A stretch of 64,000 nt of DNA, taken from NCBI GenBank assembly GCA_028023455.1, contig JAQFVV010006203.1, forward strand, positions 10,390,876 to 10,454,875. The letters run 5' to 3'. The notes beneath the pieces are model-generated. The model was not told where the DNA came from and searched no databases. It was given only the letters and a program-made list of their open reading frames with translations. A program made the position numbers and the translations under genes. How positions within the stretch are numbered: the first letter of the stretch is position 1; the number at the start of each line of letters is the position of its first letter. Positions 10,816-22,443 of this stretch are shown here, in pieces. Source of the DNA: Epiperipatus broadwayi (lineage: Eukaryota > Onychophora > Udeonychophora > Euonychophora > Peripatidae).

Positions 10816-11785
10816 GCCTACTACTTGGTCTGAATTTAAATATTGAAAAAGAAATTGGAACCAGTGTGTAGGCCAGTTGTAAGCTATCTCTTACAATATG
10901 ATAGTAAAAAGATAAGCCAAATATAAGAAGAAAAAAATCATGAGATATTTATCTTCTAAAAAAATATCAACTTACAATAAATAAAAAAAGATAACTTTTT
11001 ACAGTATTGAAAATATATTTTTTCTCCTATCCTTTATACATATATATATACATAAGTATGGGTATTTGGTTTATGGTATTTAGCTCAATTTAAGCAATAA
11101 ATCACTAAAAATAAATGTGATCAGCAGCTTCACATTATTTATATTCAAAAAAATCTAGAGTTGATTTTTCTACAATTCTTTATAAATTATTCTAAGCAAT
11201 ATTAAAAATTATCAAAATAAATGATTTATTTTTAAAAATAATAGTAGTGAGTGTAATAAATAAACAATCTTTTCTTAAATGCTTTATAAATTATATACTT
11301 TAAATTATTAAAATTTATCCAATACAATATTTTAAAGAATCCTTACAATATATTTTATTATCATTTATATATACAATACATCCTAATATCTTACCATTTT
11401 TGTGATAAATAGTTAAAGTATGTTATTACACAATATATGCAGCATTGATTCACAGGTGGCACTTCAGGCAACTTAGAGTTCTAGTTCCTTTTCTACTTGG
11501 ACACATATATTAGAATTACTGCCATTGTCAATAATATTTGTTAATGAAAGTTTATTAATCAAACTATATACAAGCATAAAAATGAATAAATAGTTAGGCA
11601 CTTACACCAATGCATAAATAAAAACAAAAAATATCTCATAAATTTACAATATTTTAACCAAGAACAGAGGCATCATCAGGTAACCCTGGAGATTAAATCA
11701 GTCTTATCTCCCTTCCCCATAAGTCAGCATGATGATATTTATTAATTAAATTAGAAATGCATGATTCTATTCAAGATATATATAT
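10816..11785. other. intronic AT-rich DNA
   Basis: No coding or repeat structure recognised apart from short (TA)n runs. Confidence 0.35.
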
Positions 11786-11790
11786 TGTGA

Positions 11791-12955
11791 CACGACAACT
11801 ATCTTTCTTCCCCTACTAACTGAATTTTAGTTATTAGAATCGTCGTCGAGGGTGAGAATACGTTGGACAAAAAAACTTTTAATTTCTTTTACTACTATTT
11901 ATTATTAATAACCTTATAATTCTATCCGATCCAGAAAGAACTGACTTACAATTTCTGATTTTCCCTCTGTTTACTTTCTAATTATGCTTCCCAAATATTT
12001 ACCATAGATTTACTCGCGCCTACACTAATACTGCGAATTCTAGCAGACGTGTATATAAGACGACTTATAGTATTTTTAATCTTTCCTGAAGTTTATTTTT
12101 AAACTCCACTTTCTTTGGTAAATAAATAAATTGCAAAAATCTTACAATGAACGTATAAGTGTCTTTCGTTTTCTTATACTTTCAATTCTTTCCTTATTTT
12201 TTACTAACAAACGAGTAACGCCCCAAAGGTTCTCTGTTACTTGGCGACGCACTTTTATACCCCCACCCTGTTGTTACTCTCTAGATCGAATAGATATTAA
12301 ATAATTTAAAATACAGTTATTCCAATATTTCATAAAAAATATTGAACGAAAATTAACATTAATAGATTGCAATATTAAGCAAATTTATTTCCCTCCCTCT
12401 ATTGTTGAAACATTCGTAATAAACATAATAAATGAAAATTAAATTAAAGATAAAGTTCTATTACGCTTTACTTAGAGTTCTCATTAATTGAAACGTTATA
12501 ATTACCCTGATCGATCAGAGCGGAGTGGCCTGATTTTCATAGGTTTTACATTCCATTGGTCGTGCCTTTGTCCTTGTATATGCGAATTCCATGAGTGTTC
12601 CTTTGGTTGTCCGGCTAGCAATATCCGTTTCTTCCATTCCATAACTCTCTCGATAGCTTCATTCAGATGGAGTGGCGGTCAATTCCCCAAAGGGGAAGGT
12701 TGTGATAACTTTAGCCGCTATACATTTGACAAGAGTCCGCAAAATTAAATTTCAATAACAATAATTTTTATTGTTCGAAACACAGCTGCTTTCTTTATTG
12801 TCCTTGCTGGTCTCTAAAGTCAAGTCAACTGATCTCTCTAAAAGCGATCTTATCTCCACTCTTTCTTATCTTTTTTTTTTTTTTAATTAGCGTAATAGCA
12901 ATTACTAACCAAATATTTTTACTTTGTGAAAGTTTCAACAATAGAGTATAATTAC
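11791..12955 (-). repeat. LTR-like GC-richer block, possible solo LTR
   Basis: The block stands out by its higher G+C and begins TGTGACACGAC after a (TA)n run. On the minus strand it has GGGGTATAAAAGTGCG (TATA at 12252-12259), followed by downstream sequence without long ORFs, as expected for an LTR promoter and R-U5 region. A candidate other end is AAAGTTTCAACA near 12950, giving TG...CA ends. No internal coding region is attached, so it would be a solo LTR. No target duplication was established. Confidence 0.33.
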
Positions 12956-13342
12956 TACCAAGAATCTAATTTTGTTTTCTTTTCCCCACCCTTTTATCTC
13001 TCGCATTTTTCTCCCTTTTAATTAAACACTTTTAACATTTTTTTTTTTTTTTAATAAATTATATTCAATTTTATTTGTTTATTTCAAAATAAAAGTTCAA
13101 AATTTTTACCCTTTCCATTAAATCAAAACCATTTGTTAATTAATTCTTTTTTTCATTTTACAAACTATTTAACTTCAAAAATATTTATGACAAATTATAA
13201 ATATGTGAGCTTATATATATATGAGCTGACTTAAAATATCAGCTCAATATATATTGAAAAATACATACATATGTCAAAATAAAATATTAGGAACTGTATC
13301 TCTTAAAACTTAATTATCATATTGGTATGTCTGTGAATGCTT
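12956..13342. other. intronic T-rich DNA
   Basis: Long T runs and an AT-rich hairpin-like stretch near 13209-13245 (GAGCT(TA)n...AGCTC). No gene seen. Confidence 0.35.
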
Positions 13343-13362
13343 AAATGTCATCATCATCATTA

Positions 13363-15661
13363 TCAACCATTATCAATCCACTGCAGGATGAAGGTCTCTC
13401 CAAGTTTAATCCATCTTCTCCGATCTTCAGCTTCTCTTCTCCACATCACCCCTGCACACTTTATTATTTCATCCATCCATCTCACATGTGATCTCTTTCT
13501 GTGTCTTTTACAATCTCTTGGAATCCAGTTTAAAATTTCAATTGTCCATCTATTATCATCTCTTCTAGCAATATGACCAGCCCAACTCCACTTCAATCTT
13601 TTAATTTTTTCAATGAGGTCAGTAACACCTGTTTGTTCTCTTACCTATACATTGCGTTTTCGATCTCTTCTTGTTACTCCCAACATACATCTCTCCATAC
13701 TTCTTTGAGTGGTCTGAAGTCTCTGTATTGCTCTTCTATTAAGTGTCCAAGTCGCAGATCCATAAGTAAGAACTGGTAAAACACATTTGTTAAAAACATT
13801 CCTTTTCAAACACATAGGCATATTTCCTTTTAGTATCAAGTTATTTCTACCAAAAGCACTCCAACCAAGTTTAATTCTATGACAAATTTCCTCCATTATG
13901 TTTCCATCTGTATTAATAATCTGACCAAGGTATTTGTAACTGTTAACTTTCTCTAATTCATCATAATCAATCTTTATTTTCATAGTTTGAGCAAATCGAT
14001 TAAACATTACTTTAGTTTTTATCTTTAGTCCTACTTTCATCTGATAATTCCTGAACATATCCTGCAGCTCTGAAGCATTATTTGCAAAAACAACTACATC
14101 ATCTGCGAAATCTAAATGACTTAAATAATCTCCATTTACTTTCACTCCTTTAGTTTCCCATTTTAATCCACAAAATACTTCTTGCAGCACTGCTGTAAAA
14201 AGTTTTGGAGATATGGAGTCACCTTGTCTTACACCTTTCTCAATGTTGACTTTCCCAGTATCATTATGTAATCTAATTGTTGCTGTTGCATTTTTATAAA
14301 TATTCTTCAAAATATGACAATATTCTGGATCAATACCTTGATGATCCAATGCTTTAATCACTGAAGAAATGTTTATAGAATCAAATGCCTTTTCATAATC
14401 TACAAATCCAAAACATAATGACAACTCATATTCATTTGTCCTTTCTATAACTTCTCTCAACACCTGGATATGATCTACTGTACTAAAACCACTTTTAAAT
14501 CCAGCTTGTTCTCTTGGTTGGTGGAAATCCAATGTTCTCTGTAGATGAGTTGTAATTATCTTGGTAAAAATTTTATATAAAACTGATAAAAGGCTGATAG
14601 GTCTGTAATTTCTAATATCTTCTTTATCACCTTTTTTAAATATTAATATTATTACTGCATTCTTCCAATCATCTGGTACATCTTTATCATTTAGACATTT
14701 GGTATATAACTTTGCTAATTTTTTTTCTATTTCATCACCTGCTTCTTTTAATATATCAATTATAATTCCATCATTACCTGGAGCCTTTCCCTTCTTCATA
14801 CATTTAATTGCGTGTCTCACTTCTTCATTTAAAATTCTGGGCAATTCGGAAGATGTAATAGATATAGGAGGTACTTGTTCTTTATTACTATATAATTCTT
14901 GATAAAAATCTTCTACCAATTTCATGATGTCATCTCTCTTTCTAGTAACAATTCCATCTTTTTTTCTTATTGCAGATATAAATTTCCTACCAATACCAAA
15001 ATGTTGTTTTACATTCTTAAGACTTTTATTTTTTTCTATAGCTTTCCTTGCTAGTTCACAATTATATTTTCTTATATCGTTTTCAACTCTTTTCCGCACC
15101 ATTTTACAAAATTCGAGATATTCAATTCTTTTTAACACATCATTTTTGTATATCTTCATATTCCTTCTTTTCTTCATAAATTCTCTAGTCTCAGTAGAAA
15201 TTTTATTGGTCAATTGCTGCTTTTTTCTACCAGCTATCTTTGTTGCAGTTTTTAAAAGTATATCAGTTATTTTCATATTAATTTCATTCAAATCTGAATC
15301 ATGCTCAAAATCTACTAATACTTGAAACCGATTTCTAAGTTCTAATTTAAATTTATTAGAATGTTTCTGAAGATTAGGAATATCAACTGTACATATTGTT
15401 TTTCTTAATAATTTTTGTCTCTCTAGTTTCACATTAACACGTATCTTACACCTTACTAATCGATGATCACTTCCTGTGTTAAATTTATTGAGAACATTAC
15501 AATCTTGAAATATGTATTTCCTATTAGTCAAAATATAATCCAATTCTGCTGTACCTTCGTTTGGATGCTTCCATGTCCATTTCATTTTAACATTTTTCTC
15601 AAAAAAAGAATTCATAATATAAAGTTTTTCTTTTTCTGCAAACTCCACAAGTCTATGTCCT
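13363..15661 (-). pseudogene. LINE endonuclease end, reverse transcriptase and C-terminal domain
   Basis: The frame opens with the end of the endonuclease (ELDYILTNR, then GSDHRLVRCKI), followed by a basic linker, then RT. Visible RT motifs are GKAPGNDGI, NYRPISLLSVLYKIFTKI, FVDYEKAFDSI (about residue 413 of the 667-codon block), GVRQGDSISP and the catalytic FADDVVVFA (about 513). The thumb-like segment YKYLGQIINTDG and the C-terminal RWTIEILNW...RSHVRWMDEI region are those of RTE/BovB-like elements. A TAG at 13645-13647, where the family has Trp, is the only stop in this block; the frame continues unchanged to TGA at 13363. RT copies the element RNA at the nicked target. Confidence 0.85.
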
Positions 15662-15947
15662 CTCTCATTCTATTACCATAACCAAAATTACCTACAGCAC
15701 TTTCATCTTTCATTTGTTTACCAATTCTAGCATTAAAGCCTCCCATAACGATTTTAAAATGTTGTTTATTCTGATCAAAAGCCTTTTGTACATCCATATA
15801 AAAATCTTCTACTACTTCATCACTATGAGCACTTGTTGGGGCATAAACCTGAATTATCTGCATTTGATATCTGCTATTAAGTTGTATAACTAATCTTGCC
15901 ACTCTGTCTGATACACCATCAATCTCCACAATATTGTTCTTCCACAT
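15659..15947 (-). pseudogene. LINE endonuclease, C-terminal part
   Basis: The frame reads WKNNIVEIDGVSDRVARLVI, then IIQVYAPTSAH and FKIVMGGFNARIGK, which match the central strands of the apurinic-type endonuclease of RTE elements (the family has VYAPT and GDFNA; here GGFNA, so the catalytic Asp of that motif is changed to Gly). It then meets a one-base deletion in AATAGA(A)ATGAG near 15668. Past that point the true continuation (NERGHRLVEFAEKEKLYIMN) is in the next frame. The N-terminal third of the domain is missing. Confidence 0.8.
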
Positions 15948-15950
15948 TTT

Positions 15951-18430
15951 ATTTATATGTACTTACATATAAAGGTATAAATTACTAATGGAAATAAATA
16001 ATAAGTTATAAAAGAATTAAAGAATTTTAAAAGACTGATCCTTTTAAAATAGGAAGATTAGAAAAAGAATTATTTTCTAAAAGTAAAAGCAATTAAATTA
16101 ATGAGAGTAGAATGCAGTATGATAATAGGACATAGAACAATTAAAGAAATTCAAGTTTAGATTTCCTTTATGATTATAAACTATAAGCAAAAAATAACTC
16201 ATTAATTAAAGTCAGATATAATGGTTAAATTCTTGCATCCAGCATATGAGTAGTAAAAGGAAGAATCACCTGAGTAAATGGGTGGGAATACAAGACAATC
16301 AGATTTAGGAAATGAAACAATGAAGGGACTCAAAGCAAATTGGATCAAGAGAAGGACACTTGATTCTTGGAGCTTCACCTATGCACATGGACTTATAAGC
16401 AGGTGCAGAACATCGACCAAATACACAGGAACTTCAAGTGTGGAGAGCTGGCCTCTGAACATATGAACAGCCAGCTAGAACTCTTACAGGTCGTATTGAT
16501 TGATGATCAATATTATTTTTATATGCCTATGGGCCTATGTATATATGTAATGTATATATAATTTGTAATGTTTAGTTAGAAATTGCTAAGAGTATTATTA
16601 TTAAAATGCATTTAATCTCAACCTAATAGTGTTGAGTCATTACTGGGGGATTACTATCATTAAATTAGTCTGGGAATGGTTAAGTTCAAAGACCAGGTGT
16701 CCAGCAGTATAGTAGTGTGGACATAACACATATAAATGAATATTATGTGCGATTATTCAAATTGAAAAGGCATGATTCTGATCAAGAGAATAAAATTAAT
16801 AAAACTCTTGAAAAAAAATGCATATTTAAATATATTATAACTTCAAAATAGCATACCAGAAATAAATACCAAGAAACTAATTATTATTTATAATTAATCA
16901 ACTTTGATATATATTTATTTATGTATTTTGACATGTCTTGGATACATTATACATATATCAAAGTGTATGCTTAATAATTAACAATACAAATTAATTTATC
17001 ACAAGAGAAATACATTTAAAAATACTAAAAGTTGTTTATTCAGTAGTATATCTGATCGTGAAAAATTTTTTTTTTGCAATATTGCTGTTGATAACTCATG
17101 CATTGTTATTTCCTTTAAATAATATGGAAATTTAGAAGCTGTGGAAACAGCTACATGTTTCATTATATTATTTTCTTCTAATAATATCCAGGGAAGCTGC
17201 TGGTGCAGCTAGTATATTAATAAATTCAAAACTTTTAGAAAATGTAATCATTTTAAAATAGTTTTTTAATTTATGAATTGCAACCCATTAATTTTATTGA
17301 GACATGATTAATTTTCTTCATTTTTTTTTTTAATCTTTAAATGAAATAAAAATTATCAGCATAAATCTTACAAGAGTCTAAATCTCTTAAACAAATGAAC
17401 AAGAATCATGAAAATTAATTTACCAAGAAATAGTCAATTTTCTTTGTTCTTTTTATTTTTCAGTGAAATAAAATATCAACAATTTTATAAAAGTCCAAAT
17501 CTCTTAATAAACAACTGAAATGATTACAATATTTTATTGATCTTAAAAGTAATTAAAAATTTTCTTCATTTTTACTTTCTATTATCTACTTTTTGTTTTC
17601 TTCTTACTTTGTTCCTCTAAATCCTGTTAAATACTAACCATACCTCATCTGTAAGCATAAAATTTTCTACTTGTAAAATTTTCTCTTGATAATAAATATC
17701 TTGTTATCAGAAAATAAATATGTTTTATTTTTTGTCTATTTACTTGATTTTCATAGAAGAAAGGTCTGGTTAAGATTATTCAGATTTTAATATTTATTCA
17801 GTAAGTGAAAAAAAAAAATGTTTTAAAAATTCATTATAATTTATTTTCATTGTGGTTTACTTTATAAATAAATTTAAAAAAAAACCTATGAAATCAGATG
17901 GTGTTTGAACACCACTGAACAAATATAATTTTTTACTACATATCCCAATCAGAAATCATCCAGAAATCTTTATCTCTTGAGTCCGCCATTCTTATCGCTA
18001 TATTTAACTAGAAAAAACAAACTTGTTAAATTAATATAATTTTTTAGATGATGCAGTGATTTTCTTAAGCATTCACTATTTTAGAATTTGGTCTATTTTA
18101 TATCTTTGGGAATTATTGACTGTCTTTTAGTTTTATTACTGCATTCTTAATTCCTCGCAAATTTTGCTGTTAGTTAGCATCTTTAAATTCTATATTTCAA
18201 CTAATGTATTGTATTACAATTTATTCTTACAATAGTTTTGTATTGCAGTGTTTGTACAACTTCTTTGACTTATGATTCACAATAAGAAATCTATTTTATA
18301 TTATAATCATGATTCAAATACACATGCACATTCACATGTACACTTACATATATATATAAACAAAAATCTATGGAATAAACTCTACAATATTCAATACACC
18401 AATAAAAGTAATAATAATAATAATAATAAT
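15951..18430. other. intronic DNA, AT-rich
   Basis: No exon or element was supported. The stretch 16260-16500 is richer in G+C and could be an old repeat. From about 17300 to 17560 there are two diverged units of about 125 bases sharing TGAAATAAA, TC(T/C)AAATCTCTTAA and TTTTCTTCATTTTT-like blocks. Confidence 0.35.
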
Positions 18431-18432
18431 AG

Positions 18433-18547
18433 ATATAGCCAGCTTACAGTATGTATACGATCCTGAGTACTACTTAATAATTAAAATTTAAAAAATATTG
18501 TTAAATGCTAGGATAGCGTATATGCCGTAAGCTGGGTATGGCTATTT
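18433..18547. repeat. inverted repeat, arms about 35 bp
   Basis: ATAGCCAGCTTAC...GTATACGATCCTGAG is matched in reverse complement by CTAGGATAGCGTATATGCCGTAAGCTGGGTATGGCTA, with a spacer of about 45 bases. A (TAA)n microsatellite lies just before it (18411-18430). Confidence 0.6.
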
Positions 18548-19030
18548 TTTTTTTTATTGGTATACTGAATATTATAGTTTATCCAGAGTTTTTTGTCTAT
18601 TACATTTGCTTTATCTGATTTTACAAACATATATATGTGTATCTGTAACAAAATTAATTCATCAGTATAAATATAAGGGTGTAAATTAATTAATAGCTAA
18701 TCACTCATATCAATGCTTAGAGAAAATGAATAACCATCTTATCATTATTAGTATTTCTGATTTGAATATTATATGTCAGTATATCAAAGAGTAACTGCTG
18801 TTGTATCTCAAAGATTACCTAGCAAGTTCTCAGTTCTGGGCAAAATACTATACTGTGAGAGAGTTAGTTGTTTCTTTGTATACATTGATGTTGTTGCTTA
18901 GTTATTAATTCATTCAAATGCTAGTGTACAATATGATTAATCAATTTTGTTTTATATATATTTAAATGTTTGACACATGTTTTGAATATGTTATATATAT
19001 TTGAATAGCTGCTTATTATTAATAATATAT
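18548..19030. other. DNA upstream of the first duplicated block
   Basis: AT-rich, no feature seen other than a T run at 18547. Confidence 0.35.
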
Positions 19031-19495
19031 GTATTGTAACAATATATAAATATGTCGTTACATTAATTTAAAATAAAAACTTAAAAGTTCGCAAATAAAA
19101 GGAAAAAACTAAACGCTAAAATTAAAATGTTTGTTAAACATATATATATATTCGCACAGATGCTAAACTTTAAAAATATTTTTTTCATAAACAAAAAAAA
19201 AAAGTATTTGAACGTATTTTTTTAATAAAAAAATACAAGATTGAAATATAAAAATATTTTAATAAAAAAAATAACGCAAGTTAAAATAAAAACAGGTATT
19301 AATTAATTCCTGTAATCTGTAAATGGAAATGATTGTTTATTAATTATCTAAAAGCTGTTTAATTAAAAAGTGAGATGAAAGGTTAGATAAGAGAAGAAAG
19401 AGATTTTAGCTTGACCAATGGAAGCAAATAAAGGCCCGGACCATAACGAAAAAACAGAACAGTGACGTTTTTGTTCATGGAATCCATAGGAGGAC

Positions 19496-19529
19496 TATAA
19501 AAAGAAAAAATATTGAGTTCCAGTCAGTT
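19496..19529 (+). promoter_or_regulatory. TATA box plus TCAGTT initiator
   Basis: TATAAAAAG (19496-19504) is followed by TCAGTT (19524-19529). The distance from the first T of TATA to the initiator A (19526) is 30 bases, the canonical arthropod core promoter spacing. A GTGACGTT motif (19462-19469) upstream resembles a CRE half site. Transcription would start at 19526. Confidence 0.72.
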
Positions 19530-19547
19530 TTTTTCCAACTTGATTTG

Positions 19548-19627
19548 ATGACAACGGTAAGACGCACTTGCCGTTCTCTCTCATTTTTTTTGTTTGTTTT
19601 AAAAAAAATAAAATGAAAAGACGGTGA
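19548..19627 (+). promoter_or_regulatory. two overlapping upstream ORFs
   Basis: The 5' leader has an ATG at 19548 opening a 22-codon frame that ends at 19616, overlapping an ATG at 19613 that opens a four-codon frame (M-K-R-R-stop, to 19627). The second ends eight bases before the main start. Such uORFs would be expected to limit translation of the main frame. The first uORF contains a good alternative donor (ACG/GTAAGA at 19557), so alternative splicing of the leader is also possible. Confidence 0.4.
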
Positions 19628-19634
19628 TACCAGA

Positions 19635-19721
19635 ATGGAACCAACTAATGCTACCTCCAGAACATTTTCTTCCAATGGAGACGCTGTGGGAATTGCCAAC
19701 GGGAACCTGGACTCTTCTACT
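19635..19721 (+). CDS. first coding exon of a plus-strand gene, copy 1
   Basis: The ATG at 19635 has a strong context (A at -3, G at +4) and opens 29 codons (MEPTNATSRTFSSNG, ending NGNLDSST) before a good donor, ACT/GTAAGC, in phase 0. It lies about 110 bases downstream of the initiator. The peptide is Ser/Thr/Asn/Gly-rich and looks like a flexible N-terminus; no domain is visible. Codon use is far less AT-biased than the surrounding DNA, and the frame is kept in the second copy. I do not recognise the gene. Confidence 0.55.
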
Positions 19722-21064
19722 GTAAGCTATATTGACATGAACTCTAAATTTAAAAATAACTAAGAACTTTCGTTCAAGTTTATGAACTTCTATCTGACTT
19801 TTAAGTTTAAAATCAAATTAATAATGTTTAATTTTATATGTTTTCCGATTGATAAAAATCATTTCCATTTTTTTTTTTCTTATTGTATAAATTGTTTATT
19901 GTTTAAATTTTAAATGATGAAATTTAGGTTGGGTATAGACGTTGCATAGATTCGTTAGCGGTTGATAATGTTGTGGTTTTCACATTCGATTAGAATATAT
20001 GTCAACGATATCACTGCAAGCATCTTACGATGAATGCTAATGGGATTTGTATATTCCCTATGCAAGTGACGTTTATCGATGGATTTTGTATTTTGATAGG
20101 TTGTGTTTAATTTGGAATGTTTTGACCGTGGAATCTGTGCAGCTGATCTGTACTCAACATTTTAAAACAAATTTTATAAAATGCATTTGTGCGAACGTAT
20201 TTAAATGTTAAATTTAAGTCGGGCGTGAATGGCTATATAGTTTTGTAAAGTTATATTAAGGGAGGGTAATCTTAGGTTATTCATTTCGTAGTTGAATTGG
20301 TTCAATGGATTGGATATATTTGTGTAATTAGTAGATGTAGTATGAGGTCCGCTACGGGCAGGATTATAGATATACGCCACACACCCTCTGTTTGCCTATG
20401 GATGGGTTTGTAAGTCGGCAGAAGACCGCAGTCCATTCCTATGGAGTTTTTTGTTTATTGTTCTACTTGCCAACAGATGTCACATTCCTGTTGGTGGAGA
20501 GTCAATGTCTTCTCTATTTCTACTTATTGTTCAGATGTACTTTCCTGACAGTATAGTATTTTGTGTTGTCGTATCATGCTACATTGAATACATGAATGTA
20601 TCAGATGGATTGGCGCCAGTTTGGTTGCGAAATTTGTGGCCTAAGGTTAAATCAGGGAAGAATATTTTCTTTTCAAATGCAGATCTATGTAGTCTATTCA
20701 TACTTGACTAGCTAAATAAATAGTAAACTCATCATTTGCAATCTACTTAAATTTAGAATTAAAGATCAATATAAAAATATAAATGTTAAATTTATTCCTC
20801 AAAATTTAAATGTTATTTTATATGTGCGTAAATTATTCTTTTATATTTAAGATATAAAATTTATAGATTTTTATCTCTGCGTCTCTGCTGAGCTAGTGAC
20901 TTGGGCTAACGGTCGGAATATTTAAATAAAGTGGAATCTTAACAGCGCGTATCTGCCTACTTTATAAATTTTTCTAGGCTCAAATGCCTAGATGGCGCCC
21001 TGGTAGTTGCAGATATTATTTTTGCGGTTAGATTCGATCTTCACTTTAGTTTCGATCGTTATAA

Positions 21065-21756
21065 TTGGCGTCCCAAGTGTGGCCTTACCTCAGAGATTGA
21101 CCCTGAGAAGGGGAATTGATGATGATAAAATTTTCTATCTTTAATAAATCACGAGAGCATGAGAATTTTAAAAGTGAATCATGCAAATAACATGTTTTTT
21201 CTGAAATAAGTACATTTTTGTACTAACGTAAAGTTATAGCCAGATGTTTAATAAACCACTAGTACTTTTGAAAATAAATCATGCCCGTAATATTTTTTCT
21301 GAAATTAGTATAAATATATTTGTTGTATTTACGTGGAGTTGCAGTTTGAAGTTTTGTTTAAAAAGTGCTGCCAGTAAGAAAAATTGCGCATATGTAGAGA
21401 TAAATTCGAGGAATAAAAACTAATAAATAAAACATAATAATAAATATAAATCATAATTTTTTTTAAAAAAAAGTCTTGTTTAAAATTTAATCGTTCAACT
21501 TGCCTAAGTAATAGTTAAAGGTAGGAGAAATGAAACTTGGAAGGGAGGTGGCAGAAATTTAGCTGGTAATAGGGAATCAACAGTCAACATTTTTTTTTTA
21601 AATCATTATATTTGTGTGTAATTACTGTTTTGTCTTGTAAAAAAAGTTTTGTTTTTGTGATCATATATAATCAATTTGTGTAACGTAATTACTAACACTA
21701 AGTAAATTCTTTTTTTTTTTTTTAATGTTTTTTGTTTTTTGAGGAAGTTTACTGAT
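21065..21756. other. single-copy spacer between the duplicated blocks
   Basis: About 690 bases with no counterpart after copy 2. Long A and T runs. No coding pattern. Confidence 0.5.
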
Positions 21757-22217
21757 ATGTAACGATATATAAATATGTCATTACATTAATTTAAAATAAA
21801 AACTTAAAAGTTCGCAAATAAAAGGAAAAAACTAAACGCTAAAATTAAAATGTTTGTTAAACATATATATATATTCGCACAGATGCTAAACTTTAAAAAT
21901 ATTTTTTTCATAAACAAAAAAAAAAAGTATTTGAACGTATTTTTTTAATAAAAAAATACAAGATTGAAATATAAAAATATTTTAATAAAAAAATAACGTA
22001 AGTTAAAATAAAAACAGGTATTAATTAATTCCTGTAATCTGTAAATGGAAATGATTGTTTATTAATTATCTAAAAGCTGTTTAATTAAAAAGTGAGATGA
22101 AAGGTTAGATAAGAGAAGAAAGAGATTTTAGCTTGACCAATGGAAGCAAATAAAGGCCCGGACCATAACGAAAAAACAGAACAGTGACGTTTTTGTTCAT
22201 GGAATCCATAGGAGGAC

Positions 22218-22251
22218 TATAAAAAGAAAAAATATTGAGTTCCAGTCAGTT
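22218..22251 (+). promoter_or_regulatory. TATA box plus initiator, copy 2
   Basis: TATAAAAAG (22218-22226) and TCAGTT (22246-22251, A at 22248) are retained with the same 30-base spacing as in copy 1. Confidence 0.7.
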
Positions 22252-22356
22252 TTTTTCCAACTTGATTTGATGACAACGGTAAGACGCACTTGCCGTTCTC
22301 TCTCATTTTTTTTGTTTGTTTTAAAAAAAATAAAATGAAAAGACGGTGATACCAGA

Positions 22357-22443
22357 ATGGAACCAGCTAATGCTACCTCCAGAACATTTTCTTCCAATGG
22401 AGACGCTGTGGGAATTGCCAACGGGAACCTGGACTCTTCTACT
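22357..22443 (+). CDS. first coding exon of a plus-strand gene, copy 2
   Basis: Same 29 codons as copy 1 with one amino-acid change (Thr4 to Ala: MEPANATS). The donor ACT/GTAAGC, start context and leader uORFs are preserved. Being nearer to the candidate next exon at 29600, this copy would give the shorter intron (7.2 kb). Confidence 0.55.

Larger units (their letters stand above)
13345..15950 (-). mobile_element. RTE-type LINE, 5'-truncated
   Basis: A minus-strand endonuclease plus reverse transcriptase frame ends 10 bases before a TGATGATGATGA tail, the 3' structure typical of RTE elements. The 5' end is cut inside the endonuclease at about 15950, as is usual for incomplete reverse transcription. 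Only two lesions break the frame: a one-base deletion near 15668 and one stop at 13645. It is therefore a recent copy. It sits in the 17.4-kb intron, in the same orientation as the host gene. A target-site duplication was not found by eye. Confidence 0.88.
19034..21064 (+). repeat. tandem duplication, copy 1 (promoter and first exon)
   Basis: About 2.03 kb that recurs at 21757-23822 with only scattered substitutions and a few indels (about 98 per cent identity by eye). The spacing of equivalent sites is 2722 bases. A single-copy spacer of about 690 bases separates the copies. The block carries a promoter, a short first coding exon and intron sequence. Near its end lies a small perfect hairpin (CTAGGC-6-GCCTAG) followed by GATGGCGCCCTGG. 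The high identity points to a recent event. Confidence 0.85.

Noticed and set aside
14699-15681. Plus-strand frames of 67-133 codons opposite the LINE
   Set aside because: Antisense shadows of the RT coding sequence.
19475-19699. Minus-strand 74-codon frame over the promoter and first exon (and 22197-22421)
   Set aside because: Shadow of the plus-strand exon and leader; the plus strand has the promoter, start context and donor.
20451-20711. 86-codon plus-strand ORF, also at 23171-23431
   Set aside because: It is kept in both copies only because the duplication is very recent. It has no splice signals, weak composition and no recognisable motif, so it is not called as a gene.
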